Translations under genes and position numbers: made by a program
Shown here: positions 1 to 7,018 of the stretch, piece after piece
How positions within the stretch are numbered: position 1 is the first letter of the stretch
How the letters are laid out: each line of letters begins with the position of its first letter
Origin: Planctomycetaceae bacterium
GTDB lineage: Bacteria > Planctomycetota > Planctomycetia > Pirellulales > Thermoguttaceae
NCBI GenBank assembly: GCA_031261125.1
Contig: JAISJZ010000142.1
Coordinates: forward strand, 1-8,430
DNA: 8,430 nt
Reading direction: 5' to 3'
Notes under the pieces: model-generated
Told to the model about the DNA's origin: nothing
The model's input: only the letters and a program-made list of their open reading frames with translations
Databases searched by the model: none

Positions 1-2
1 CA

Positions 3-2366
3 ATGTACAAATTTCTCCTCGTCCCCGCCATTGCCCTGTCAACCGTTCTGCTGTCCGCCCAAACCAATACCGTACCGGACGCAAAACAACAATTCGCAGC
101 TAAAAAAGCAGAAGCGGAAAAACTGTTCACCGAAGGGAAAACCGAAGCGGCAAAACAACTGCTCGATTCCTTGCGGGAACAGGAAAAAGTGTTAATGAAA
201 GAAACACTCGCTGCGCAGAACGTTTCATCGGAATTGAGCAAACTGTACAACGATTACCGCAGCAGCAAACCGGAATCCGCAAAACAAACGACCGTCAAAC
301 CGTTTCCGCCGTCGCCGTTTGAACCGTTTGATTCTTTAACCGCCGCAAGGGATGCTGTCCGTAAATTAAAAGCGGACGGCAAAGTGCCGCCCGGCGGTAT
401 CACCGTTCTTATTAAAGGCGGAGTGTATCAGGTTAACGAAACATTTGAACTGACGGAACAGGATTCGGGAACAGAAAACGCACCGGTTGTTTATAGAGCG
501 GTTGACGATGAAATCCCGGTCTTCACCGGAGGTGTTGCGGTATCAACTTTTAAGAAAGTGGACAACGCCGTTATTCTAAAACGGTTGCCGAATGAAGCAA
601 AAGACAAAATCGTTGTTGCCGACCTTGCTAAAGACGTTGTCTTCCCGCCGGTTGCGCCGCGGGGTTACGGCAAAAACGGCGTTGGTGCCGCTCCGTGCGT
701 CGAATTGTTCGTCAACGGCAAACCGCAGCAGATGGCACGCTATCCGAACTTCGCCAAACCCGATGCGCCCGACCCGTTGAAAGCATCCGAAGCGGCATTT
801 ATGAAAACCGGCAAAGTTCACCGCGGGTTTTTCGATACGAAGGACAGCGGACTTCCGGGCGTTTTCGATTATGCCGACCCGCGGCACGAACGCTGGACAA
901 CCGCCGCCGACGCGTTCCTCTTCGGTTACTGGGGACACCTTTGGGCTATTACGTCCTGCAAAGTCGAAAGAATTGACACTGAAAAGAAACAGGTGATTCT
1001 CGCGACAAACAATCCTTACGGCTGCCGCGAAAATATGCCGTACTATGCGTTCAACCTGCTCGAAGAAATTGACGAACCGGGCGAATGGTATCTCGACCGG
1101 CAGACAAATCAACTCTATCTGTATCCGCCGGAAGGTGTTGACATCAATCAGGCAAACGTCCGATTAACGTGTTTCCCGAAAGAGTTCTTCCGGTTCAAAA
1201 ACGTGTCAAATGTCCTGTTGTACGGTTTGACCTTTGAAGACGGTTCAGGAACGGCAGGAACGGTTTCCGGCGGCGAAAATGTTCAGATTGTCAACTGCCA
1301 TTTTAACCGGTTCGGCAACTGGGGGCTTGGTATCGACGGTTTGCGGCACGGCGTATTGAGTTGCAGTTTCAACCACTTGGGCGGCGGCGGTATTTCACTC
1401 AACGGCGGCACTATCCCGACATTGAAGCCGGGCAACTGCTTCGTTGAAAATTGTTTCGTGAACGATTTCAGCCGGGTTGACCGGGCTTACGCTCCGGCGG
1501 TGTTAATCGACGGCGTGCATAATAAACTCGCCCATAATTTGTTCTGTGATTCTCCGGCGCACGCTATCCGCGCCGAAGGAATGGAACATACGATAGAATT
1601 CAACGAAATTCACAGCACCGTTTACGAATCGGACGACCAATCCGGCATCGACATCTGGGGCAATCCGTTCATCCGCGGTATCGTGATTCGCTATAACTAC
1701 TGGCATCACATCGGTTCGGGACGCGACGTTGCGGGGCAATCGGGTATCCGTCTCGACGATATGATTAGCAGCGTGCAGATGTACGGCAATGTTTTTTTCC
1801 GTTCAAGCGGCGGCAACTTCGGAGCAGTACAAATCCACGGCGGTAAGGACAACATCGTAACGGACAATCTGATGATTGACTGCAAATACGCCGTCAGTTT
1901 CAGCCCTTGGGGGGAAAAACGGTGGCTGGAAATGCTCGGCGGTTTCTTCGGACAGCGAAGCCGGCAAAGCGGATTCAATCCCGATTCTGAAATTTACCGG
2001 AGTAAATATCCCGATTATGCGGAGTTGCGGCTCAACGCCGACCGGAACTTTATCATCCGCAACGCGGCAGTCGGCTGCGAAGCGTTTGCCCAAAACAACC
2101 GGAGAAATGTTTTACTGGAAAATGTAATGCTTCCGTGGATGCCGGACTTGTTTAATGAAACGAAGGGAATGGCGAAGAGCAGCGAAAGGCGGGTACCGGC
2201 GGATGCCCGGAAGGTACGGCAGAAAATCACGCTGCCGCCGGATTCACCGCTGTACAAGTTGACAGGAATTCCGCCGCTGCCGATAGACGCAATGGGTTTG
2301 TATAAATGCAATGAACGGAAAGAATTGCCGTTCGTACCCGTTACGCCGTTTTTTGTGCTGGAATAA
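3..2366 (+). CDS. Exported right-handed parallel beta-helix protein, GH141-like
   Basis: 787 aa. Residues 1-20 (MYKFLLVPAIALSTVLLSAQ) look like a Sec signal peptide with no lipobox, so the protein is probably periplasmic or secreted. Residues 25-90 are rich in K, E, A and Q and predicted helical. Residues 105-180 (FDSLTAARDAVRKLKADG, then IKGGVYQVNETFEL and GTENAPVVYRA) match the opening rungs of polysaccharide-active beta-helix proteins, including those assigned to GH141. Asn/Gly-rich rungs (ENVQIVNCHFNRFGNWGLGI, HTIEFNEIHST, NIVTDNLMIDC) cover about residues 400-700. Acidic spots at D544/D545 and D585/D586, about 41 residues apart, are candidate catalytic acids; this is inference. The likely role is cleavage or binding of a plant or algal polysaccharide, with substrate unknown. 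The ATG lies at the window edge, so its ribosome site cannot be judged, but the signal peptide supports it. It could instead be a non-catalytic beta-helix protein. Confidence 0.85.
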   Translation: MYKFLLVPAIALSTVLLSAQTNTVPDAKQQFAAKKAEAEKLFTEGKTEAAKQLLDSLREQEKVLMKETLAAQNVSSELSKLYNDYRSSKPESAKQTTVKPFPPSPFEPFDSLTAARDAVRKLKADGKVPPGGITVLIKGGVYQVNETFELTEQDSGTENAPVVYRAVDDEIPVFTGGVAVSTFKKVDNAVILKRLPNEAKDKIVVADLAKDVVFPPVAPRGYGKNGVGAAPCVELFVNGKPQQMARYPNFAKPDAPDPLKASEAAFMKTGKVHRGFFDTKDSGLPGVFDYADPRHERWTTAADAFLFGYWGHLWAITSCKVERIDTEKKQVILATNNPYGCRENMPYYAFNLLEEIDEPGEWYLDRQTNQLYLYPPEGVDINQANVRLTCFPKEFFRFKNVSNVLLYGLTFEDGSGTAGTVSGGENVQIVNCHFNRFGNWGLGIDGLRHGVLSCSFNHLGGGGISLNGGTIPTLKPGNCFVENCFVNDFSRVDRAYAPAVLIDGVHNKLAHNLFCDSPAHAIRAEGMEHTIEFNEIHSTVYESDDQSGIDIWGNPFIRGIVIRYNYWHHIGSGRDVAGQSGIRLDDMISSVQMYGNVFFRSSGGNFGAVQIHGGKDNIVTDNLMIDCKYAVSFSPWGEKRWLEMLGGFFGQRSRQSGFNPDSEIYRSKYPDYAELRLNADRNFIIRNAAVGCEAFAQNNRRNVLLENVMLPWMPDLFNETKGMAKSSERRVPADARKVRQKITLPPDSPLYKLTGIPPLPIDAMGLYKCNERKELPFVPVTPFFVLE

Positions 2367-2390
2367 AAAAGCAGGGGGTATTCCTATATC

Positions 2391-2450
2391 GGAGTTTGTC
2401 TAGTATATTGGTGGAGACGGCGGGGACAAGCCCTGCCGCTAACAAACTCC
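2391..2450. repeat. Long imperfect inverted repeat (REP/MITE-like hairpin)
   Basis: The outer arms GGAGTTTGT (2391-2399) and ACAAACTCC (2442-2450) are perfectly complementary over 9 bp. With C2400 bulged, TAG (2401-2403) can also pair with CTA (2439-2441). Nested inside, GGCGGGG (2419-2425) pairs with CCCTGCC (2431-2437), with one G-T wobble and the loop ACAAG. In an alternative fold the inner stem extends outward with A2417 bulged. No T-run follows, so it is not a standard intrinsic terminator. It fills most of the gap before the GTPase gene and ends 5 nt before that gene's ATG, where in RNA it could hinder ribosome access. It may be a dispersed REP-like repeat; only one copy is visible here, so this is inference. 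Confidence 0.6.
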
Positions 2451-2455
2451 TTCCA

Positions 2456-3499
2456 ATGACGAAAATTATTCTTATCGGCGGTTTTCTCGGCAGCGGGAAA
2501 ACAACCCTGCTTGGCGATGTTGCAAAACGATTAACGGCGAAGGGACATAAAGTCGGTCTCATTACGAACGACCAGACCGCCGACCTCGTGGATACAAAAT
2601 TGTTAGAGGCGGGTGCGTTGAATGTGTCAGAAGTTCACGGCAGTTGCTTCTGCTGCAACTTTGACGGGTTCATTGACGCAATCCAATCGCTGCTTAAACA
2701 AGGGGCGGAAATCATCGTTGCCGAACCCGTCGGCAGTTGCACCGACTTGTCCGCAACGATTGTCAATCCGCTCAAAAAGTTTCATCCCGAATGGGACGTT
2801 GCTCCGTTGACGGTACTTGCCGACCCGCACCGGTTCTTGGAAGTGTTTAGCAACGTTCCAAGCAAGGTTGACCCGGACGCGCTGTACATTCAGAAAATCC
2901 AGTTGGAAGAAGCAGACCGGATTGCTGTCAACAAAGCGGATACCCTGACAAAAACGGACAAGGAACAGATTCTTGTTCTGTTGAAAACAGCGTATCCTGA
3001 CAAGAAGACCGGTTTGATTTCGGCGAAGACCGGCGAAGGAATTGACGCTTGGCTTGCCGACATTCAATCGTCAAACGATGCCGGTACAACGATTGCCGAA
3101 GTCGATTACGATAAGTATGCTCACGGTGAAGCGGTGCTGGGCTGGTTGAACGCCACCGCAACTGTCAGCGGCGGCACCGTTGACGCGGCGGCTAAATTGC
3201 AAACACTGTTAACCGATTTTCAAAACGAACTGCGCAAAGTCAATTCCGAAGTCGGACACGTCAAAGCGTTATACGGCAATGCGGCCGGCAACCTGACGGC
3301 GTTAGACGGTGTTGTCGATGTGCGGGAAATACCGCCGGCAAAGTCGGCATCTGTCGTATTTAACGCCCGCGTGCAAACATCGCCGGAAACGTTGGAGAGA
3401 ACTGTTCGGGACTTGTTCGCCAAGCACGGTTTGAAAGTCGAAACGCTGAAATGCTTAATGCCCGGTCGTCCGAACCCCACTCACCGGTTTTCAAAATAG
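2456..3499 (+). CDS. G3E-family P-loop GTPase (CobW/P47K-like putative metallochaperone)
   Basis: 347 aa, cytoplasmic. The Walker A motif is at residues 8-17 (GGFLGSGKTT). The family CxCC metal-site motif is at 64-67 (SCFCCNFDG). The E-x-x-G switch is at 90-93 (AEPVGS), the NKxD guanine-specificity motif at 159-162 (NKAD), and a G5-like SAKTGEGI starts at 189. G3E proteins (HypB, UreG, CobW, Zn chaperones, nitrile-hydratase activator P47K) couple GTP hydrolysis to metal insertion. The CxCC motif places this one in the CobW/P47K branch; the metal and client are unknown. The C-terminal part (about 220-347) is the variable region and lacks an obvious His-rich metal tail. The reading frame stays open upstream to a TTG at 2396, but that extension would encode the hairpin 2391-2450, and the Walker A strand begins normally at the ATG (MTKIILIGGF), so 2456 is preferred. 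No Shine-Dalgarno is visible. Neighbouring genes do not reveal a client enzyme. Confidence 0.9.
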   Translation: MTKIILIGGFLGSGKTTLLGDVAKRLTAKGHKVGLITNDQTADLVDTKLLEAGALNVSEVHGSCFCCNFDGFIDAIQSLLKQGAEIIVAEPVGSCTDLSATIVNPLKKFHPEWDVAPLTVLADPHRFLEVFSNVPSKVDPDALYIQKIQLEEADRIAVNKADTLTKTDKEQILVLLKTAYPDKKTGLISAKTGEGIDAWLADIQSSNDAGTTIAEVDYDKYAHGEAVLGWLNATATVSGGTVDAAAKLQTLLTDFQNELRKVNSEVGHVKALYGNAAGNLTALDGVVDVREIPPAKSASVVFNARVQTSPETLERTVRDLFAKHGLKVETLKCLMPGRPNPTHRFSK

Positions 3500-3517
3500 T
3501 ATGTCTCGCCTGTTTTT

Positions 3518-3577
3518 ACCGCCGGCGGTGTTGATTTCCCGCCGCTGAACTCACAACGCCGCTGTGCGAACGGCGGC
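3518..3577 (+). promoter_or_regulatory. GC-rich self-complementary leader before the MIP channel gene
   Basis: The 87-bp gap 3500-3586 has no gene. It contains a perfect 12-bp palindrome ACCGCCGGCGGT (3518-3529). CGGCGG (3523-3528) can pair with CCGCCG (3539-3544), and CGCCG (3557-3561) can pair with CGGCG (3571-3575). CCGCCG at 3539-3544 could alternatively pair with CGGCGG at 3571-3576, so the two folds exclude each other. That resembles an attenuator or start-site switch, but stems of 5-6 GC pairs are common by chance in this CGG-rich sequence. A T-run (3512-3517) precedes the palindrome rather than following it, so it is not a plus-strand terminator. Regulatory function is inference. Confidence 0.25.
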
Positions 3578-3586
3578 TAAACAACA

Positions 3587-4429
3587 ATGATTTACCGTAA
3601 ATCGCTCGCTGAATTTATCGGCACCTTTTTACTTGTATTCTTCGGCTGCGGCAGCGTGCATACCGCGACGCTGTTCAATGCCCAAACCGGTCTTTGGCAA
3701 ATCGCGATTGTCTGGGGATTGGTCATCGCGTTTGCGATTTTTATTACCGGCACCGTCTCCGGCGGTCATCTGAATCCAGCAATGACATTAACGTTTGCCG
3801 TTCACCGGAAATTGCCGTGGAAAGAAGTCCTGCCGTATTGGGCGGGACAATTTTCCGGGGCATTTTGTGCCGCCGCGCTGCTCTTCGTAATGTTCAATCC
3901 GGCAATGAAACATTACGAGGAATCCAAAGGGGTTGTCCGCGGACAGCCCGGAAGCGTTATCACGGCACGGTGCTACGGCGAGTTTTATTCGTCGCCGGAT
4001 GCCGTGATTCAACCGAAAAATTCCTGGACAGCCAATGACGATTGGCAAAAACAGCGGCAACTGGTCCCGCACGGGATTGCCTTTTTAGCCGAAATGTTCG
4101 GTACGGCAATTTTAGCGTTGGTCGTGTTCGCGCTGATTGATAACCGGAATCACGGACGACCGGCAGCGCATTTAGTTCCGCTGTTTATCGGTTTGACAAT
4201 TTCGATGCTGATTTCCGTGCTGGCACCGTTGACACAAGCGGGGTTCAATCCGGCGCGGGATTTTGGACCGCGCTTGTTCACCTACCTTGCCGGTTGGGGC
4301 AGCGAAGCATTACCGGGACCGAACGGCATCGGATTTCTGACGGTTTACATCATCGCTCCGTTCGCCGGTTCCGTTCTCGGCGGATGGATTTACAACACGG
4401 CGATTCGTCCGGCGTTGCCGAAGGAATAG
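3587..4429 (+). CDS. MIP-family channel, aquaglyceroporin-like
   Basis: 280 aa integral membrane protein with the six-helix, two-half-helix aquaporin fold. The first NPA box is at residues 63-65 (SGGHLNPAMTL) and the second at 221-223 (AGFNPARDFGPR). The Asp right after the second NPAR (D225) is the mark of glycerol facilitators rather than water-only channels. A long loop between helices 3 and 4 (about 104-160, including CYGEFYSSPDA) also resembles GlpF. By hand alignment to E. coli GlpF, the selectivity-filter positions are W43, I209, A218 and R224; GlpF has W, G, F and R, so two of four differ and the solute is uncertain (glycerol, other small polyols or metalloids). It sits in the inner membrane and allows passive flux. 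The ATG gives a normal short N-terminus before helix 1; no Shine-Dalgarno is seen. No glycerol kinase or dehydrogenase is nearby, so no symbol is assigned. Confidence 0.92.
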   Translation: MIYRKSLAEFIGTFLLVFFGCGSVHTATLFNAQTGLWQIAIVWGLVIAFAIFITGTVSGGHLNPAMTLTFAVHRKLPWKEVLPYWAGQFSGAFCAAALLFVMFNPAMKHYEESKGVVRGQPGSVITARCYGEFYSSPDAVIQPKNSWTANDDWQKQRQLVPHGIAFLAEMFGTAILALVVFALIDNRNHGRPAAHLVPLFIGLTISMLISVLAPLTQAGFNPARDFGPRLFTYLAGWGSEALPGPNGIGFLTVYIIAPFAGSVLGGWIYNTAIRPALPKE

Positions 4430-4458
4430 CAGGATAAGCGGGTGTTTGACCAATTGCT

Positions 4459-6858
4459 TTACCAATGTTCAATGGCGTACAGATACACATTCACGGCTAA
4501 TTTCATTGCGCTGTCCGTTGTGTAGCCGCGGCACTCCATTGAACCGGCATTTTCCAAGGCGCAACTAATATCGTTTGGCGAAAACACGACCGTCCAGCGT
4601 TCGGTGTCCGCCAATTTCAAACCGTACAACTGCGGAGCAACCTGCCGCTTCACCGATGCGGTTTTGCGTCCCGGAGCGGATTCCGGCGTTCTCATTTCCA
4701 GCGTTTGAATGTTGAACCCGCCGTACTCATCAGAAAACAACGGGTCTTCCGGCGGAATGACCTCCAACGTGCCGTCGGGGAACATTTTTTGCAGTTCCTT
4801 CGTGAACGAATCGGAAAACATCTTGGACGAACAAATCGAATTCACAAACAGAAAACCGCCGTTCTCCAAATACTTTTTTAAGTGTTCCCGCTGTTTGTCT
4901 GAAAACTGGAATTGCTGCCGTCCGTGCATCAGCAGCAGCGGTGATTCCGACAGCGTTTGAGCCGCCGGATTAATTGTTTCCGTTTTCAATTCGACCGGTA
5001 TCCCTAAATGCTCATTAAGCCAATACAGCAGGTTCTGCGCTGCCCGCGGTGCCGGATTCATTGCCCCGCCGGGGTCAAGAAACGATATAAAAATCTTACC
5101 CCGTTTCGATACAGAATTCGCGGAATCCCGCTCGTTCCTTGTTGTTCTTTCCGCAATCTGGTCTTTATACTTTAATTCCTTATTCGTTGCATACGCCAAG
5201 ATGTTCAAGCCGATACCCAAGCCAGCATCAATTTGTTTCTGCACGGCATCGGGATAAGGATTGCCCCGTTCGAAAATCTTTGCGACTTCCCAAAGGCACG
5301 ATAATGACGGTTTCGCCGCCGCTGCCGGCGGCTCTTTGTTAACCGGCGCATAAATGACGCACGTCCGGCAGCCGAAGTTCACGCCTTCGAGCGGACGAAC
5401 CTGTTCCGGGTCAACCGCAATTTCGGCGTTCCAAACCGGATGATTTTGTTCCAGCAACTTTAACTCATAGCCCGGTTCAGGAAAAACCAGTGTCATCAAT
5501 TCCCGAAAACCTTTGTCGAATGTTTTATCGTTCGGCTGTGCTTCGGCAAACAGGAATCCGCCTTGGTCGAGGTACTCCCGCAATTTTTGCACCATTTCCG
5601 CGGTTTCTTTATCGCTGATGCCGAGCGGCGATTGAAAACCGGACAGATACAGCACCGGCGATTGCAGCAGGTGGTCAACCGTTGCGTGTCTGATGTCCAC
5701 GATTTGCCACGTCAAATCAATTTTCCATTGTTTTTCTGTGAACATCGTCATATTGTTCACATCGTTCGGATGAACGTTCCACGACAGCGAATGACCGTAT
5801 TGGATTTTCGACATCAGCACCGGTCGCCGTCCTTTGGAAAGGAAAAGCAGTGCCATTGCCGTTGACGGCACTTCGCCGGTTCCTTGCCCCCGCCACGAAC
5901 CGTCGATTTTATCCCGAAGTTTCAGCAGTTTATCCGCCCCTTCGCGGTACCAGTCGTGCTGCCCGATGAACCGCTGATTCGTTAACCGTCCGACGCGTTC
6001 CAGCGCATACAGATAATAATACAGATAGATACCGCCGGTGCCGGGGTTTTCGGACACGGAAAAGCGGCGTGCCATCCAATCGAAGCCGAGTTTAATTTTT
6101 TCGGCGGTTTTCGCAGGCGACGGACGGAAGCACAAAATCCTGTTGCCGTTCACTTCGGCGGCAGCACTGTCCAGTTCATCGGCGGTGATGAGCAAACTGG
6201 CGATACCGGCGCAGGTCATTGAACCGCGTTCATCAGAAGTACCGCGGTCGTGCGGTTTCGGCGTGTAGCCCCACGAACCGTTGCTGTTCTGCGTATCTGC
6301 CCAATACCGCAACGCCCGCCGCCACGTTTCATCGCTTACTTCGACACCGGCACGTTCGGCTTCATACAACGCCAAAATCGAAAATTGCGAATTCGATAAG
6401 TCGCTCCGGTCGGTACCGGGACTGTAATCCCAGCCGCCGTTGTTCACGGAATTCTGAACTTTGATTTGATTCTTTTCCAAGAGTTTAACATTTTCTCTGA
6501 TTAACATTCGGCACCGTTCCGGGTCGGCAAGGCAGAACGCCATCGTTTGCAAAGAAAGACCGTAATTACGTCCCGCTTCTGTGCCGGGAAACTGCCGCAT
6601 ATATTGCAGTCCGCGCTGAACAGCGGGGTCGTTCTTCGGCACACCGCAACTTAACAAGGCGATAATGGACAAGCCGGTAGAACCGCACCGTTCGATACTG
6701 CTTTGTTCGTCCCAATGTCCGTCCGGTCGCTGCCGGTTCTTAATGAATTGTATGCCCTGTTCGATTGCCCGCCGGATTTCTTCCGGGTCCAAGTCCTGCG
6801 CCGTCAGTTGCGGCAGAAAAAATAAAGCGGCGGTGAGGATAAAAACAATTCGGAACAT
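4459..6858 (-). CDS. Exported toroid (prenyltransferase-like) protein with tandem DUF4159 domains
   Basis: 799 aa, starting at the ATG whose complement is 6856-6858. The frame extends upstream to a TTG at 6918, but the signal peptide (MFRIVFILTAALFFLPQLTA, ending near residue 20) begins at this ATG. Residues about 26-345 form squalene-cyclase/prenyltransferase-type repeats with QW-like motifs GHWDEQ (47-52), GGWDYSP (141-147), GSWGYTP (194-200) and GSWRGQG (320-326). The cyclase DXDD motif and a prenyltransferase zinc site are not evident, so the toroid is probably a binding scaffold. Two copies of a DUF4159-like, amidotransferase-fold domain follow (about 352-560 and 587-799). They share LREYLDQGGFLFAEA (426-440) with LKKYLENGGFLFVNS (660-674), and CRTCVIYAP with RWTVVFSP. 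This architecture is familiar from planctomycetes, but its function is unknown to me. The gene converges on the MIP gene with a 29-bp gap (4430-4458) that shows no clear terminator. Confidence 0.85.
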   Translation of the reverse strand: MFRIVFILTAALFFLPQLTAQDLDPEEIRRAIEQGIQFIKNRQRPDGHWDEQSSIERCGSTGLSIIALLSCGVPKNDPAVQRGLQYMRQFPGTEAGRNYGLSLQTMAFCLADPERCRMLIRENVKLLEKNQIKVQNSVNNGGWDYSPGTDRSDLSNSQFSILALYEAERAGVEVSDETWRRALRYWADTQNSNGSWGYTPKPHDRGTSDERGSMTCAGIASLLITADELDSAAAEVNGNRILCFRPSPAKTAEKIKLGFDWMARRFSVSENPGTGGIYLYYYLYALERVGRLTNQRFIGQHDWYREGADKLLKLRDKIDGSWRGQGTGEVPSTAMALLFLSKGRRPVLMSKIQYGHSLSWNVHPNDVNNMTMFTEKQWKIDLTWQIVDIRHATVDHLLQSPVLYLSGFQSPLGISDKETAEMVQKLREYLDQGGFLFAEAQPNDKTFDKGFRELMTLVFPEPGYELKLLEQNHPVWNAEIAVDPEQVRPLEGVNFGCRTCVIYAPVNKEPPAAAAKPSLSCLWEVAKIFERGNPYPDAVQKQIDAGLGIGLNILAYATNKELKYKDQIAERTTRNERDSANSVSKRGKIFISFLDPGGAMNPAPRAAQNLLYWLNEHLGIPVELKTETINPAAQTLSESPLLLMHGRQQFQFSDKQREHLKKYLENGGFLFVNSICSSKMFSDSFTKELQKMFPDGTLEVIPPEDPLFSDEYGGFNIQTLEMRTPESAPGRKTASVKRQVAPQLYGLKLADTERWTVVFSPNDISCALENAGSMECRGYTTDSAMKLAVNVYLYAIEHW

Positions 6859-7018
6859 TATTAAAGTCGCAGAGGAGTTTTCAGACACTCCCGTAATAAA
6901 TTTGACTCCCGCCGGCAAGCAGCAGGGCTAAACAGCATAGAACATCTTGATTTCTAAACCGGTTTGATATAAACTCTGTTCACTATAAATCACCGGCGGT
7001 ATCCTATCAACCTATCTC
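6859..7018. promoter_or_regulatory. Divergent intergenic region serving the DUF4159 gene and lgt
   Basis: This 160-bp stretch separates two divergently transcribed genes, so it should hold both promoters. Toward lgt, the best sigma70-like candidates are TTGATT (6947-6952) with TATAAA (6968-6973), 15-bp spacer, and TTGATA (6964-6969) with TATAAA (6984-6989), 14-bp spacer. Both spacers are shorter than the usual 16-18 bp. Toward the DUF4159 gene, an AT-rich TTTATTAC (complement of 6894-6901) is a weak -10 candidate. Neither start codon has a Shine-Dalgarno. I see no convincing operator palindrome and no gene. The region assignment is sound; the exact elements are guesses. Confidence 0.35.

Noticed and set aside
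576..1112. 178-codon open frame on the minus strand inside the beta-helix gene
   Set aside because: It lies wholly opposite a well-supported gene, its product shows no recognisable domain, and it has no ribosome site. It is a shadow of the codon bias on the sense strand.
2396..2455. TTG-initiated 20-residue N-terminal extension of the G3E GTPase
   Set aside because: It would translate the hairpin sequence, has no Shine-Dalgarno, and the family fold starts directly at the ATG at 2456.
4430..4458. Bidirectional terminator in the convergent gap
   Set aside because: Only 29 bp; it contains CAATTG and a short ACCAAT repeat but no stem followed by a T-run on either strand.
6859..6918. TTG-initiated 20-residue extension of the toroid/DUF4159 protein
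   Set aside because: It would place polar residues before a good signal peptide that starts exactly at the ATG at 6858.
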